The notes under the pieces were generated by a model that saw only the letters and a list, made by a program, of their open reading frames with translations, was not told where the DNA came from and searched no databases. Both the position numbers and the translations under genes were made by a program. A DNA stretch of 58,090 bases from JAICMB01 sp035295125 (lineage in GTDB: Bacteria > Acidobacteriota > Terriglobia > Bryobacterales > Bryobacteraceae), in assembly GCA_035295125.1 (NCBI GenBank), contig DATGJP010000073.1:1-58090 (forward strand), read 5' to 3'. Shown in pieces: positions 18,221 to 27,585 of this stretch (position 1 is its first letter; every line of letters starts with the position of its first letter).

Positions 18221-20814
18221 GACTTCCCTGGTTTGGCCGCCGCGACAGTGAACTCGATGAAGAAATTCGCCACCACCTCGCCATGGCGGCGCGCGACCGC
18301 GTGGAAACCGGCGAATCGCCGCAGCAAGCATCGCAGAACGCCCGTCTCGAGTTTGGAAACCTGGGCCTCGTCAAGGAAGTCACCCGCGAAATGTGGGGCC
18401 ATGGCACTTTCGACCGCCTTGCCCAGGACCTTCGCTATGCCACCCGAACGCTCCTCAAGGACCGCTCTTTCTCGGCGGTTGCAATAGCCGTCCTGGCCCT
18501 GGGCATCGGCATGAACACCGCGATCTTCAGCATCGTCGACGGCGTTGTCCTGCGGCCAATGCCCTTTACCGCGCCCGCGCGGCTTGTTGCAGTCGATGGA
18601 ACGTCTCTCTCCAATGAAGCCTCCTTCGACATCCTGCGGCGAGGCAGCAAACTCGTCGAATACTCCACCTACTCGAACCTGACTCAGGTCAACCTGACGG
18701 GCGAAGGAACTCCGGCTCGTCTCTCCGCCTGTCCTGTCGGAGGCAACTTCTTCAACGTCCTCGACGCCCGCCCCTTTCTCGGCCGCACGTTCCGCCCCAA
18801 CGAGGACTCCCCCGGACGAAACCGTCTCGCCATCCTGAGCTACGGCCTCTGGCAGACCCGTTTTCACGGCGACCCGTCCGTCGTGGGCCGTTCTGTTCAC
18901 CTCGGCGAATCCATTCGCGAAGTGGTGGGCGTCATGCCGCCCGACTTTCGCTTTCCGTCCGCGGAGGCTCAGCTCTGGATCCCGCTCAACATCGACCCCA
19001 TACAGGACGGTGACTACTGGTGGGGATTCGGCCTCACCATAATTGGCCGCCTGCATCCGGGTGCGGACCGCTCCCAGGCACAAGCCGAGCTGCTTACCTT
19101 CATCCCACGTATTCGTGCGGGCTTCCCCTGGAAAATGTGGCCGGACTGGGGCGCGGGCACCACTCTGGCCACCTTGCAGGACTACATCGCCGCGGGTGTG
19201 CGCAAACGATTCCTCATTGTCCTGGGCAGCGTGGGCCTCGTGATGCTGATCGCATGCGCCAACGTGGCGAATCTCCTGCTATCCCGGGCCGTGAATCGCC
19301 ACAAAGAAATTGCGATGCGTACAGTGCTGGGCGCGAGCCGCACTCGCGTCATCCGCCAACTGCTTACTGAAAGCCTGACCCTCGCCCTGATCGGCGGATT
19401 TCTCGGACTCGGCCTCGCCTTCGGCGGCGTCGTGCTGCTGAAGAGTCTCCTTCCCGCCGACACACCCCGTCTCGCCGATGCAGCCATTAACCTCCGGGTC
19501 CTCGCCTTCACCGGCGCGCTTTGCGTGCTGACCGGCCTGCTGTTTGGAGTCGTACCCGCTCTGACATCCTCCAGAACCGAAAGTCAGGCCTGGCGTTCTG
19601 GCGATCGGAGCATCGGTGGGGGAACACGCCGCCGCCTCTCCGCGACGCTCGTGACATTTGAAGTCGCCATCGCCATCGTGGTTGTGATCGGCGCCGGCCT
19701 GCTCGCCAAAAGCCTGTGGCTCCTCATCCATGTCGATCCCGGATTCCGGACCGGCCATCTCCTGACCGCTCGCGTGACGCCGAACGAATCGCTGTGCAAA
19801 GACCCCGCGCGTTGCACCGCCTTCTACAACGAACTGCTGAGCCGCCTCCACGCGCTGCCTGGCGTTGAGGACGCTTCCGCAGCCGCGGTCCTTCCCCTCG
19901 ACAACCAGATCTCCGGCTTTGCCGCGGAGTTCGAGGGTCATCCTGTCCTCCCCGGTCATCCCGCGCCCACCGTCTTCGCCAATACCATCACCCCCGGCTA
20001 CCTGCAGACCATGGGGATTCCTCTGCTGAGCGGCCGTGCATTCACCGACCAGGACACCGCTACAACCCTGCCCGTCGCGCTCATATCCGCAGCCACCGCG
20101 CAACGCTGGTGGCCGGGCCAAAATCCCATCGGCAAACACCTCAAGAGGGTCTGGCTCAAGGAATGGATCACGATTATCGGCGTCACCGGCGACGTGAAGG
20201 AAATGAGCCTGGGCCGCCCTTCCGGATTCACTCCGGAAGGCGACGTCTATTTCCCTTACGCTCAGGATCTGCGTGCGGGCATGAGCCTCGCGATCCGTAC
20301 CGCCGTTCCACCGCTGCAGTTTTCATCTCCGCTGCAGTCGATGATTTCCGCGATGCAGCCGGATGTCCCGGTGACCAAAATTCGAACCATGGACGAGATC
20401 GTTTCCAGCTCGCTCCTGACGCCCCGTTCGACGCTGTGGCTCCTCGGAACCTTCGCCATGCTCGCGGTGCTTCTCGGAGCTGTTGGTCTGTACGGCGTCA
20501 TCTCCTACGACGTCACGCGTCGCACGCGCGAAATCGGCATACGCCTCGCGTTAGGAGCCCGGCCCCGTGATGTGCGCTGGTCCGTTCTCGGCCGTACCCT
20601 GGCACTCACCGCCATCGGTCTGATCATCGGACTCAGTGCCGCCGCCGGCAGTGTCCGCGTGATGCGAAGCTTGCTCTACGGAGTCAGCACCAGCGATCCG
20701 TCGACTTTTATAGTATCGGCTGCATTCCTGTTGGCCATCGCCGGGATCGCCGGCTATCTCCCGGCACGCAGAGCAGCGAGAGTCGACCCGGTCACCGCCC
20801 TGCGCTACGAATAG
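18217..20814 (+). CDS. ADOP-type ABC transporter permease with N-terminal prefix domain
   Basis: 865 residues from ATG 18217, which overlaps the padR stop and has GGAGGTG upstream; the open frame continues back through padR in another reading frame and was rejected. The prefix domain (DSELDEEIRHHLAMAARDRV, QNARLEFGNLGLVKEVTREM) fills about residues 1-80. TM1 is VAIAVLALGIGMNTAIFSIV. Then come two MacB-like extracytoplasmic domains and two FtsX-like bundles (HKEIAMRTVLGASRTRVIRQ and TREIGIRLALGARPRDVRWS), ending PARRAARVDPVTALRYE. The substrate is unknown; regulation by the coupled PadR is likely. Confidence 0.9.
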   Translation: MRLPWFGRRDSELDEEIRHHLAMAARDRVETGESPQQASQNARLEFGNLGLVKEVTREMWGHGTFDRLAQDLRYATRTLLKDRSFSAVAIAVLALGIGMNTAIFSIVDGVVLRPMPFTAPARLVAVDGTSLSNEASFDILRRGSKLVEYSTYSNLTQVNLTGEGTPARLSACPVGGNFFNVLDARPFLGRTFRPNEDSPGRNRLAILSYGLWQTRFHGDPSVVGRSVHLGESIREVVGVMPPDFRFPSAEAQLWIPLNIDPIQDGDYWWGFGLTIIGRLHPGADRSQAQAELLTFIPRIRAGFPWKMWPDWGAGTTLATLQDYIAAGVRKRFLIVLGSVGLVMLIACANVANLLLSRAVNRHKEIAMRTVLGASRTRVIRQLLTESLTLALIGGFLGLGLAFGGVVLLKSLLPADTPRLADAAINLRVLAFTGALCVLTGLLFGVVPALTSSRTESQAWRSGDRSIGGGTRRRLSATLVTFEVAIAIVVVIGAGLLAKSLWLLIHVDPGFRTGHLLTARVTPNESLCKDPARCTAFYNELLSRLHALPGVEDASAAAVLPLDNQISGFAAEFEGHPVLPGHPAPTVFANTITPGYLQTMGIPLLSGRAFTDQDTATTLPVALISAATAQRWWPGQNPIGKHLKRVWLKEWITIIGVTGDVKEMSLGRPSGFTPEGDVYFPYAQDLRAGMSLAIRTAVPPLQFSSPLQSMISAMQPDVPVTKIRTMDEIVSSSLLTPRSTLWLLGTFAMLAVLLGAVGLYGVISYDVTRRTREIGIRLALGARPRDVRWSVLGRTLALTAIGLIIGLSAAAGSVRVMRSLLYGVSTSDPSTFIVSAAFLLAIAGIAGYLPARRAARVDPVTALRYE

Positions 20815-20833
20815 ACTGCGTGGTGCAGGCCCT

Positions 20834-21679
20834 TTATTGCGGCGCTCCGACGCCCTCCGTAACCACGTTGGCCTGGCCGTAATACCAGAAGTAACCAATT
20901 TCCAGTCCGCCGCCGACGGGAGTATCCACAACCGTGACCTCCCTTGTCTCGTTATCGAGACAGGCCTCCTGGTAAATCCCTTTTCCCAACTGGAGCAGCC
21001 AGTCTCCATGTTCAATGCAGAACTGAATTCTCGGCCCCAAGTCAGCCAGTTCCTGGAGCGTCTTGCCGAAAGCTTTGAATCCATTCTTGGCGAGCGTTCC
21101 CCAGCGTTCACCGATCGAAACCGCCCAATCCGAGCCCGTGAACAGCTCAGACTCGATATCATGCGGCGCTTTGATGCCCGTGGCGATCACGAGTGAAAGC
21201 CCGCCTCCCAAGCCAACCGCGAATCCGTATCGGGTCGTGCGCATAGTGAACGCAAACCATCGCGACGGCAATTGCGCCGAAATCACGGTCGCGAAATAAG
21301 CCTCGGCTCCGATGAATACTTCGCCGCCGCCCTTGCCGGCAATTCCAACCCAGAGCCCCTGGTCTCCAGGCCGCGCGATCCTGCGCCAACGCGCCGCGCG
21401 ACTATACGCCGGGGCGGAGGTATTAGCAGCCTGCCCCTCTTTTTTGGATGCTTCCCGAATCTGGAGAAGCGGCGTCCCGCCGTAACCCCCTTCCTTGCCG
21501 GTACCACCGGGGCCCCAAATTTCGATCATGTCCCCGAGCGTACCCGACCATGTTCCAAAACCAGAGCGGAACACCGAAGACTGGTATCCCGCGGGGACCT
21601 TGCCTGCGATGTGCCAGGTGTTGTCCTCGTCGATGTCGATGATGTATCCGGAATTCACCGGATACTCGATGCAGTACAT
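20834..21679 (-). CDS. Hypothetical protein, possible lipid/pore-like or VgrG-adjacent type fold unknown
   Basis: 281 residues that I do not recognise. It has no signal peptide (MYCIEYPVNSGYIIDIDEDN) and contains Gly-rich stretches (WGPGGTGKEGGYGGTPL, YGFAVGLGGGLSLVIATGIK) with a mildly hydrophobic centre. The latter resembles segments that insert into membranes, but this is weak. The gene is convergent with the ADOP permease (19 bp between stops) and divergent from blaI. No partner suggests a role. Confidence 0.55.
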   Translation of the reverse strand: MYCIEYPVNSGYIIDIDEDNTWHIAGKVPAGYQSSVFRSGFGTWSGTLGDMIEIWGPGGTGKEGGYGGTPLLQIREASKKEGQAANTSAPAYSRAARWRRIARPGDQGLWVGIAGKGGGEVFIGAEAYFATVISAQLPSRWFAFTMRTTRYGFAVGLGGGLSLVIATGIKAPHDIESELFTGSDWAVSIGERWGTLAKNGFKAFGKTLQELADLGPRIQFCIEHGDWLLQLGKGIYQEACLDNETREVTVVDTPVGGGLEIGYFWYYGQANVVTEGVGAPQ

Positions 21680-21797
21680 ATTGCGAGCCTTATGAAGATG
21701 CTGCGCCCGCAGTATATCGAAACGTTCCGAGGCTGTAAATCCGTCTCGTGCCTCCGGGTGTGGCGCCTGCTCTGTAGATGGCCCGGCTTAGATTTAA

Positions 21798-21826
21798 TTG
21801 ACAAGCTGTGCGGCTGGCCGTACCAT
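21798..21826 (+). promoter_or_regulatory. Promoter candidate of the BlaI operon
   Basis: A perfect -35 hexamer TTGACA at 21798 is followed after 17 bp by TACCAT at 21821 (4 of 6 matches to the -10 consensus), 37 bp before the ATG. No BlaI-type TACA/TGTA dyad was recognised next to it. Confidence 0.45.
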
Positions 21827-21862
21827 CGAACTATTAATTCCTTAGCGGATCAGGAGGACCGC

Positions 21863-22243
21863 ATGGCGAGAAAGAAGTCCCCTTCCCTGACCGATGCCGA
21901 GTTGCGGCTCATGGAGGTCATCTGGGAGCGCGGATCGGCCACCGTATCCGACGTCGTCGAGCACCTTCCCAAAAGTGTTCCGCTCGCGTATTCGACCGTT
22001 CTCACTACCCTCCGCATCCTCGAAGACAAGGGTTATCTCAAGCACAGCAAGGAAGGCCGTGCCTACGTCTATCGCCCGCTCGTCGGCCGCGACCAGGCGC
22101 GTGACAAAGCCCTCACCCATCTCCTACGCCGATTCTTCGAAGGCTCCCCCGAGTTGCTGATGCTCAATCTCGTCGAATCGCAAAAGGTTGATCCGGAAGC
22201 ACTCCGCCGCCTGCGCCAGCGCATTGACGAGGAGGAATCATGA
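21863..22243 (+). CDS. BlaI/MecI/CopY family transcriptional repressor
   Basis: 126 residues from ATG 21863, preceded by CAGGAGGACC. Winged-helix DNA-binding domain: LTDAELRLMEVIWERGSATV, VPLAYSTVLTTLRILEDKGY, KEGRAYVYRPLV, then a C-terminal dimerisation region ending in a short acidic tail. In BlaI/BlaR systems the repressor is cleaved when the M56 membrane sensor fires. Here the stop overlaps the ATG of such a sensor by four bases, so the same logic is likely. The start at 21863 is much better than upstream ones in the same frame. Confidence 0.9.
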   Translation: MARKKSPSLTDAELRLMEVIWERGSATVSDVVEHLPKSVPLAYSTVLTTLRILEDKGYLKHSKEGRAYVYRPLVGRDQARDKALTHLLRRFFEGSPELLMLNLVESQKVDPEALRRLRQRIDEEES

Positions 22244-24783
22244 ATGTTGTTCTCTCCGCATTCCTCAACGGAGCGATCCTCAGTCTCGCCCTCGCGGCGG
22301 CCTTATGGTTTCTCATGCGTGTCACGCCGCGTTGGCTGCTGAATGCGGCAACGCGCTACCTCGTGTGGTGGGCAGCACTGCTGATCACGGTCTCCGCGCC
22401 GCTCTTCTATCTGCCCTACAGACACGTCAAACCCGTAGCCCTTCCCGCAGCCCGGACGCCAATTCACGAAGCTGTAATCCCAGTGCCCGTGCCGACTGAA
22501 GCTCCGCGCATGCCTGCACCGATCGTCCACACACCGCCACCGAAAGCGCTCGTCGCGACGCCAATTCCGACGCCAAAGCATTTCAATCCCCCGGCTCTAC
22601 CGATCCGAATCAACCCGCCAAGGTGGCCGCGCTATCTCCTCGCGCTCTGGGCATTCATCAGCCTGGTCCAACTCACGCGTCTGGCAATGAGTTGCATTCT
22701 CTTGGAACGGCTCCGAAGACGCGCCCATCCCCTCGCCACGCCGAACTGGATCGCCCTCCTGGGCGCCGCCCGTAGGCGCATCGACGTCGCCAGTTCCGCG
22801 GAAATCGACACGCCCGTAGCCGCCGGACCCTGGCGCCCGACCATCCTGATCCCCGACCGCCTCCTGACGGAATTGACCGCAGAAGAACTGGATCAGGTCG
22901 GCCTCCATGAAGCCGCCCACCTGGCCCGCTTCGACGACTGCGCTCTTCTAATTCAGCGCATCCTGGAATCGCTGTTCGCCCCGCACCCCGCCGTGCTCTG
23001 GATCGCCCGCCAACTCGATCTGGAACGTGAGATCGCTTGTGACGATATCGTGGTCGCGGCAAGTGGACAGCCTCGCGCTTACGCCCGTTGCCTCACCCGT
23101 GTGATCGAACTCAGCGGTCAAGCCCGCTCCCTGGCCGCCGCCGGCGCCGCCGAAGACCGTTCCCAATTAGCGCGTCGAATTACGGCTCTCCTCGATAAAT
23201 CCCGCGAGATCTCACCGTGCGCACTCAAGTCGCGCCTGGTCACCGCGCTCGTCATGATCGGCGCTTTGACCTGGGCCGGAGTTCGCGCGCCGCAACTGAT
23301 CGCCTTTGCGATGCCGCTCGCTCAATCCGTCTCTCAGGCGACCACACAACGCGCGGCCGCGCCACCCGCTGCGCCGCCGCAGACAGAACCGCAAACTCTA
23401 GAAGGCCGCGTCATCGAAGATACCAGCAACAATCCCCTGCCTTCCGTCGAACTCCGCTTCCATCAGGCCGGAAAAGTCGAACTCGCCGCCGATCTCGAAA
23501 CAGACCGCGCCGGCCGCTTCAACGCCGCCGAACTCCCGCCCGGCGACTACACCGTCGAAGTATCGAAGCCCAACTACATCACTACGACCGTCAAAATGCG
23601 AGCGCCCGCCGCCGGCCTGACGATTCCGTTAATCCACTACGCCGTAATCGACGGTCATGTGACCGATTCGACAGGCAATCCGCAGCCGGGCCGAATCCAC
23701 GCCTACGACGGCCGGACCCAGGCAAGCGCACGCGTCGTCATCATGCAGAAAACACGCGGGTCCGGTGAACTCCGTGCCTTCCGCAACGCTGAAGTGGACG
23801 ACAATGGCCACTATCGCGTCTACGATCTGCCGCCCGGACAATATGCCGTGGGTTTTTGGTATGCAGGCGTGAAAGATGGCTCGGGGATGCAACTCTACCC
23901 CGACACCGCCCATCCGAAAATCTTTCCTGTCGCCGGCGGCGAAGACTATGAAGCCATCGACTCCACCACAACGCCGGGTGCGTCATTTGACGTCAGAGGG
24001 AAAATCGATCTCCCAGATTCCAGACAGCAGTTTCAGTTGAGCCTCGGCATGCCCGAACAGCCCACACTGCCGATCGCGCAGGCGGTCACCCAACCCGATG
24101 GTACGTTCCGCCTGGAGAAAGTTCCCTCGGGCACCTACGATCTCTTCGTCTCCGGACCGACCTGGGGTCGAACCGCCTACGACTGGATCGTTCGCGACGA
24201 AGCGCTCTTCGGACGTACCCAAATCCAGGTCATCGGCCAGAATCTCGAAGGCATCACGGTCCCGTTGACCCCAAGTCGCTCACTGAACGTGCAACTCGGC
24301 GCCTCGGACTCGAAAACGCCAACCGGCTGCCCCCAGACCGCGACGCTCACCATTACTACGCTCGAGCCTTGGAGCCTCCAGCTCTCATCGCGGACTCAGG
24401 TCAGCTTCGAAAAGCCCGCGACCATTCGCAACCTGCCGCCAGGACGCCTCCGAATCGCCGCCAACGAACTCGGCAGCGCTTGCTATCAGGTCAAGGAGCA
24501 GGAAGTGAACCTAAACGGTGATGCGCCTGACCCGTTAGTCATAGAACTCGCGGCTGCCGGTTCCATTCACGGAACAACAAAGACGGGTTCTGGCGTGGAA
24601 CTTCGCGATCAGGAGAGTCGTGACAACCCCGAACCGCGACTCGTATACCCTGACGCGCAAGGGCACTTCGCCTTCGACAGTTTACGCCCGGGACGCTATC
24701 GGCTCTCTCAGTCAGGCAACACCGCAGATGTGGAAGTCCGCGGCGGCGCGGCCACGTCCGTCGGCCTCGGAGCCCGCCCATGA
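22240..24783 (+). CDS. BlaR1-like M56 metallopeptidase sensor with carboxypeptidase-regulatory-like domains
   Basis: 847 residues. N-terminal membrane helices (AILSLALAAALWFLMRV, YLVWWAALLITVSAPLFYL, then YLLALWAFISLVQLTR) surround an M56 peptidase domain with the zinc motif HEAAH at residues 223-227 and the downstream ERE/DD of LEREIACDDIVVAASG. A further helix (SRLVTALVMIGALTWAGVRA) ends the enzyme part. Instead of a penicillin-binding domain, the extracytoplasmic part has at least three beta-sandwich repeats of the carboxypeptidase-regulatory type (LEGRVIEDTSNNPLPSVELR; IDGHVTDSTGNPQPGRIHAY; LRPGRYRLSQSGN). The ligand is therefore probably not a beta-lactam. Coupled to blaI and the next gene by ATGA overlaps. 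Confidence 0.87.
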   Translation: MNVVLSAFLNGAILSLALAAALWFLMRVTPRWLLNAATRYLVWWAALLITVSAPLFYLPYRHVKPVALPAARTPIHEAVIPVPVPTEAPRMPAPIVHTPPPKALVATPIPTPKHFNPPALPIRINPPRWPRYLLALWAFISLVQLTRLAMSCILLERLRRRAHPLATPNWIALLGAARRRIDVASSAEIDTPVAAGPWRPTILIPDRLLTELTAEELDQVGLHEAAHLARFDDCALLIQRILESLFAPHPAVLWIARQLDLEREIACDDIVVAASGQPRAYARCLTRVIELSGQARSLAAAGAAEDRSQLARRITALLDKSREISPCALKSRLVTALVMIGALTWAGVRAPQLIAFAMPLAQSVSQATTQRAAAPPAAPPQTEPQTLEGRVIEDTSNNPLPSVELRFHQAGKVELAADLETDRAGRFNAAELPPGDYTVEVSKPNYITTTVKMRAPAAGLTIPLIHYAVIDGHVTDSTGNPQPGRIHAYDGRTQASARVVIMQKTRGSGELRAFRNAEVDDNGHYRVYDLPPGQYAVGFWYAGVKDGSGMQLYPDTAHPKIFPVAGGEDYEAIDSTTTPGASFDVRGKIDLPDSRQQFQLSLGMPEQPTLPIAQAVTQPDGTFRLEKVPSGTYDLFVSGPTWGRTAYDWIVRDEALFGRTQIQVIGQNLEGITVPLTPSRSLNVQLGASDSKTPTGCPQTATLTITTLEPWSLQLSSRTQVSFEKPATIRNLPPGRLRIAANELGSACYQVKEQEVNLNGDAPDPLVIELAAAGSIHGTTKTGSGVELRDQESRDNPEPRLVYPDAQGHFAFDSLRPGRYRLSQSGNTADVEVRGGAATSVGLGARP

Positions 24784-26450
24784 ACCGCCGTCTTCTTCCG
24801 ACCATTCTCGCGACGCCGCTCGCGATTGCCCAGTCGCCGCAGCCTGCCGAACCCGTGACCAACGCCTCTATCAGCGGCATCGTGAACGACGCCAGCACCG
24901 GCCGGCCCCTCGCGAACTATCTCGTCGCAACGCGCGTTCGGCCGCAAAAAGACAAAAACATCAAAGCGCGAGACGTGGAGTCGACCACCGACGACCAGGG
25001 CCGCTATCACCTGAACGACCTGCCGCCAGGAGATTATCACATTCAAGCCCGTAGCCAAAAGAGCTTCCGATCGTCCTTATCAAAAGTCGTCAAAGTCGCC
25101 GGCCATGACATCGAGCACATCGATTTTCATTTCATTCTCAACGGCTCCATCTCCGGTAAGATCGTCGACGAGAACGGTGAGCCCGTACCCGGCCTCTCCG
25201 TTGAACTCATTGGGCGCGAATACTTCCTGGGCGCGCTCCGCTATCATTTCGAAGGTTTCGGCTCCACGAACGATCGCGGTGAGTACACCATAACCGAAGT
25301 GCCTCCCGGGAGAGCGTCTTTTCTGCTCGCCGAAAGCCGGCCGCGACGCTTACTCGCACACTCGGAAGTGCCGCTGAATCCGAAGCTGCGACGGCGAATA
25401 CCCATGCGGACCTGGTATCCGAATTCGCCATCCAGGGACGGCGCCCAGGCCATTACGTTGCGAGGTGGCGAACACCGCGAAAGCCTCGACATGCAAATAA
25501 GAAAGTCGCCCTCCTACTGCATCGATGGAACGCTGGAAGGAGCAGCCGGACCCGCCGCTCTGACATTTCTCATTGAGGCCCTGCAGCCATCCAGCGGCGT
25601 GTACGCCAACGGTGGCACATTCATTGGTCCCCTGAACGGCACAACCGGCCGGGATGGCAAATTCCGGCTGTGCGATTTCTTCCCCGGCACCTTTCGCTTC
25701 GGCTTCTACGGAGAATCGGCAAACGGGCAGACGGTGGCGCCGACGAATTACGGTGTCGAGGACTTCACCATCGTCGATCGCGACCTTCACAACCTGAAAT
25801 TCACCTCAATACCCGGAACAAAATTGGAAGGCGAAGTGGCCTGGGACGGCCCTCCACCGGACAGGCAGACAGACACCCAGTTCATGCTCTACCTTCAACC
25901 TATGTTCCGAACCCCATTTGGTGGCGAGACGCTGGACGCACGAACGGAAGTCCCTGGGAAATTCTCGTTTGAAGCGCTATTCGCCGACGCGTACAATGCG
26001 CAGCCGAGAAGAATCCCGACTGGCACTTACGTCAAAGACATCACCTACGGAGGCCGCAGCGCCCTCTACGAACCGCTGCAGGTGGGCAGCGCGGTGGGCG
26101 GAGGCATACACGTCATTGTCGGCGTCGACGGCGGCACCATCAGCGCGCAAGTCACCGACAAAGACTCCAACCCCCTCGCCGATCAACATGTCCTCATCGT
26201 GCCCTACGACGCCACCTCCGAACCCATCTTCGCCGCCACCATGACAACCGGCATCACCGATCAACAGGGCCAATTCAAATCCCAAACCCTCCGCCCCGGT
26301 AAATACCTGATCGCTGCCACCTCGGACGCCCTGGACACCACCCCCGAAACGATCGCCAGGCTGATGCAATCCCGCAATCACTTCCAGGAACTCGACCTGC
26401 CCCCGAAAGGCGCTCCCCAAGTCACGATTCAACCCACCCAGTTCCCGTAA
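24780..26450 (+). CDS. Secreted carboxypeptidase-regulatory-like domain protein
   Basis: 556 residues. The signal peptide (MNRRLLPTILATPLAIAQSP) precedes a chain of beta-sandwich domains with recurring motifs: ISGIVNDASTGRPLANYLV, GRYHLNDLPPGDYHIQARSQ, ISGKIVDENGEPVPGLSVEL, GEYTITEVPPGRASFLLAES and ISAQVTDKDSNPLADQHVLI. These are carboxypeptidase D regulatory-like (transthyretin-like) repeats without any peptidase domain. It is the third gene of the blaI operon, overlapping the sensor gene by four bases, and resembles the sensor's own extracytoplasmic region. It may be a decoy, partner or output of the sensor; this is inference. Confidence 0.8.
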   Translation: MNRRLLPTILATPLAIAQSPQPAEPVTNASISGIVNDASTGRPLANYLVATRVRPQKDKNIKARDVESTTDDQGRYHLNDLPPGDYHIQARSQKSFRSSLSKVVKVAGHDIEHIDFHFILNGSISGKIVDENGEPVPGLSVELIGREYFLGALRYHFEGFGSTNDRGEYTITEVPPGRASFLLAESRPRRLLAHSEVPLNPKLRRRIPMRTWYPNSPSRDGAQAITLRGGEHRESLDMQIRKSPSYCIDGTLEGAAGPAALTFLIEALQPSSGVYANGGTFIGPLNGTTGRDGKFRLCDFFPGTFRFGFYGESANGQTVAPTNYGVEDFTIVDRDLHNLKFTSIPGTKLEGEVAWDGPPPDRQTDTQFMLYLQPMFRTPFGGETLDARTEVPGKFSFEALFADAYNAQPRRIPTGTYVKDITYGGRSALYEPLQVGSAVGGGIHVIVGVDGGTISAQVTDKDSNPLADQHVLIVPYDATSEPIFAATMTTGITDQQGQFKSQTLRPGKYLIAATSDALDTTPETIARLMQSRNHFQELDLPPKGAPQVTIQPTQFP

Positions 26451-26469
26451 CGAAGGCTGGAGAAGGGTA

Positions 26470-26493
26470 AAGCCGGCGGTTGCGCCTGCCTTT
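26470..26493. repeat. Degenerate class II palindrome
   Basis: GGCGGTTGCGCCTGCC matches 15 of 16 bases of the class II palindrome inside glyS (33269). It lies just after the carboxypeptidase-like gene and could help end transcription. Confidence 0.4.
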
Positions 26494-26532
26494 TGGACGG
26501 AATAGAAATGCACGACTGAAAACGCCTGCACC

Positions 26533-26634
26533 CTAGCCGCTGCGGGCAGTTTTATTCATTCTGCCGTGCTGGCCCGCGTAAATGGCGCTCGCGAGGGCGA
26601 GAGCGAAAGCGGCAAATGCCAGAGTCTTCTTCAT
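26533..26634 (-). CDS. Small secreted peptide, 33 residues
   Basis: A minus-strand ATG at 26634 is preceded by AAGGAG with a 6-nt spacer, the best ribosome binding site in the region. It encodes MKKTLAFAAFALALASAIYA, a textbook signal peptide, then only GQHGRMNKTARSG before a TAG stop at 26533. The mature peptide would have about 13 residues, basic and without Cys. No family is recognised; it could be a toxin-like, signalling or leader peptide, or the surviving start of a longer lost gene. It is divergent from the DUF4214-like gene. Confidence 0.55.
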   Translation of the reverse strand: MKKTLAFAAFALALASAIYAGQHGRMNKTARSG

Positions 26635-26812
26635 GGTAGTCTCCTTTAATAGCCGTATCGGCTATCCAATATTGTGAAACGAACCGCTCCGGCGTGGGGC
26701 GATTCGGGAAATTCGTGGAGCTTAAGTCCTAGTCGTTCCAACACGCCACGCTTCCATGTCGTTGCCACGTCTTTTTGCGCGGTGTTATCCTGCCGATTCG
26801 AGGAGGAGTCGA

Positions 26813-27397
26813 GTGAGGAAAGCTCTTATTTGTGGTTTGTTTCTCTCACTTTCTGCGAGTTACGGGCAAACTCAAACATGCACGATTACGCTGGACAGCC
26901 CTGGAACCATTAACCTTCCGTACATCGGAACGGCCACGCCGAGCGCGGCGGCGCCGGGAGGCATATTTCCCACCCGTGCGCCGACGATAAACTTCTCAAT
27001 GTCGACCGGTTGTGGTACGGCTCAACCACAAGTGCTTTTGCCGGTCGGTTCGCAGCATTGGCTGCAAGCTGCAGTGCTTTACCTCGGCTTCGTCGGGCCA
27101 AACGGCACACCTCAAGGCGTTCTTGCTTATTGGGCATTAGCAAACACGAACAGTGCATCAAGGCTGTCGGGCGTGACGATCGTCGTGCCAGGCGCGCCGG
27201 CACCCGCTTCTCTCGACGTCACCGTGACCGAAGAAGGTTCGACGCTGACCGAGGAACAGCGGGCAATCGTCGCGATGTATCAATCACTTCTGTTGAGGGA
27301 GCCCGACCAGGGCGGATTCGATTTCTGGTCGGGCCATTTTGGCGGGATCCTGGAAGGGTTCTTGCAGAGCCAGGAATTCATGGCCCGAGTTCAATGA
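26813..27397 (+). CDS. Secreted protein with C-terminal DUF4214-like domain
   Basis: 194 residues from GTG 26813, which has GAGGAGGAG upstream and opens into a signal peptide (KALICGLFLSLSASYGQTQ). The middle is a beta-rich domain with an all-beta C-terminal linker (GVTIVVPGAPAPASLDVTVT), a BACON-like or extracellular pattern. The C-terminus, AIVAMYQSLLLREPDQGGFD then FWSGHFGGILEGFLQSQEFM, is a single DUF4214-like repeat, a domain found at the ends of secreted or S-layer proteins. A decayed tandem copy follows at 27586. Confidence 0.7.
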   Translation: MRKALICGLFLSLSASYGQTQTCTITLDSPGTINLPYIGTATPSAAAPGGIFPTRAPTINFSMSTGCGTAQPQVLLPVGSQHWLQAAVLYLGFVGPNGTPQGVLAYWALANTNSASRLSGVTIVVPGAPAPASLDVTVTEEGSTLTEEQRAIVAMYQSLLLREPDQGGFDFWSGHFGGILEGFLQSQEFMARVQ

Positions 27398-27585
27398 CAG
27401 ACGCATCGTCGATCGAATGAGGGGTCGAACTCAGCCGCGGATTTCAGCGGATACTCTTGTGGACACTCTCACCTCTAAGCCGCATCGCCGCGCATAACCT
27501 CATGCTTTAGAGCGCAATACCCAAAACCGGGGGTTGCCACGTCTTTTTGCGCGGGGTTATCCTGCCGATTCGAGAAGGATTTGAG

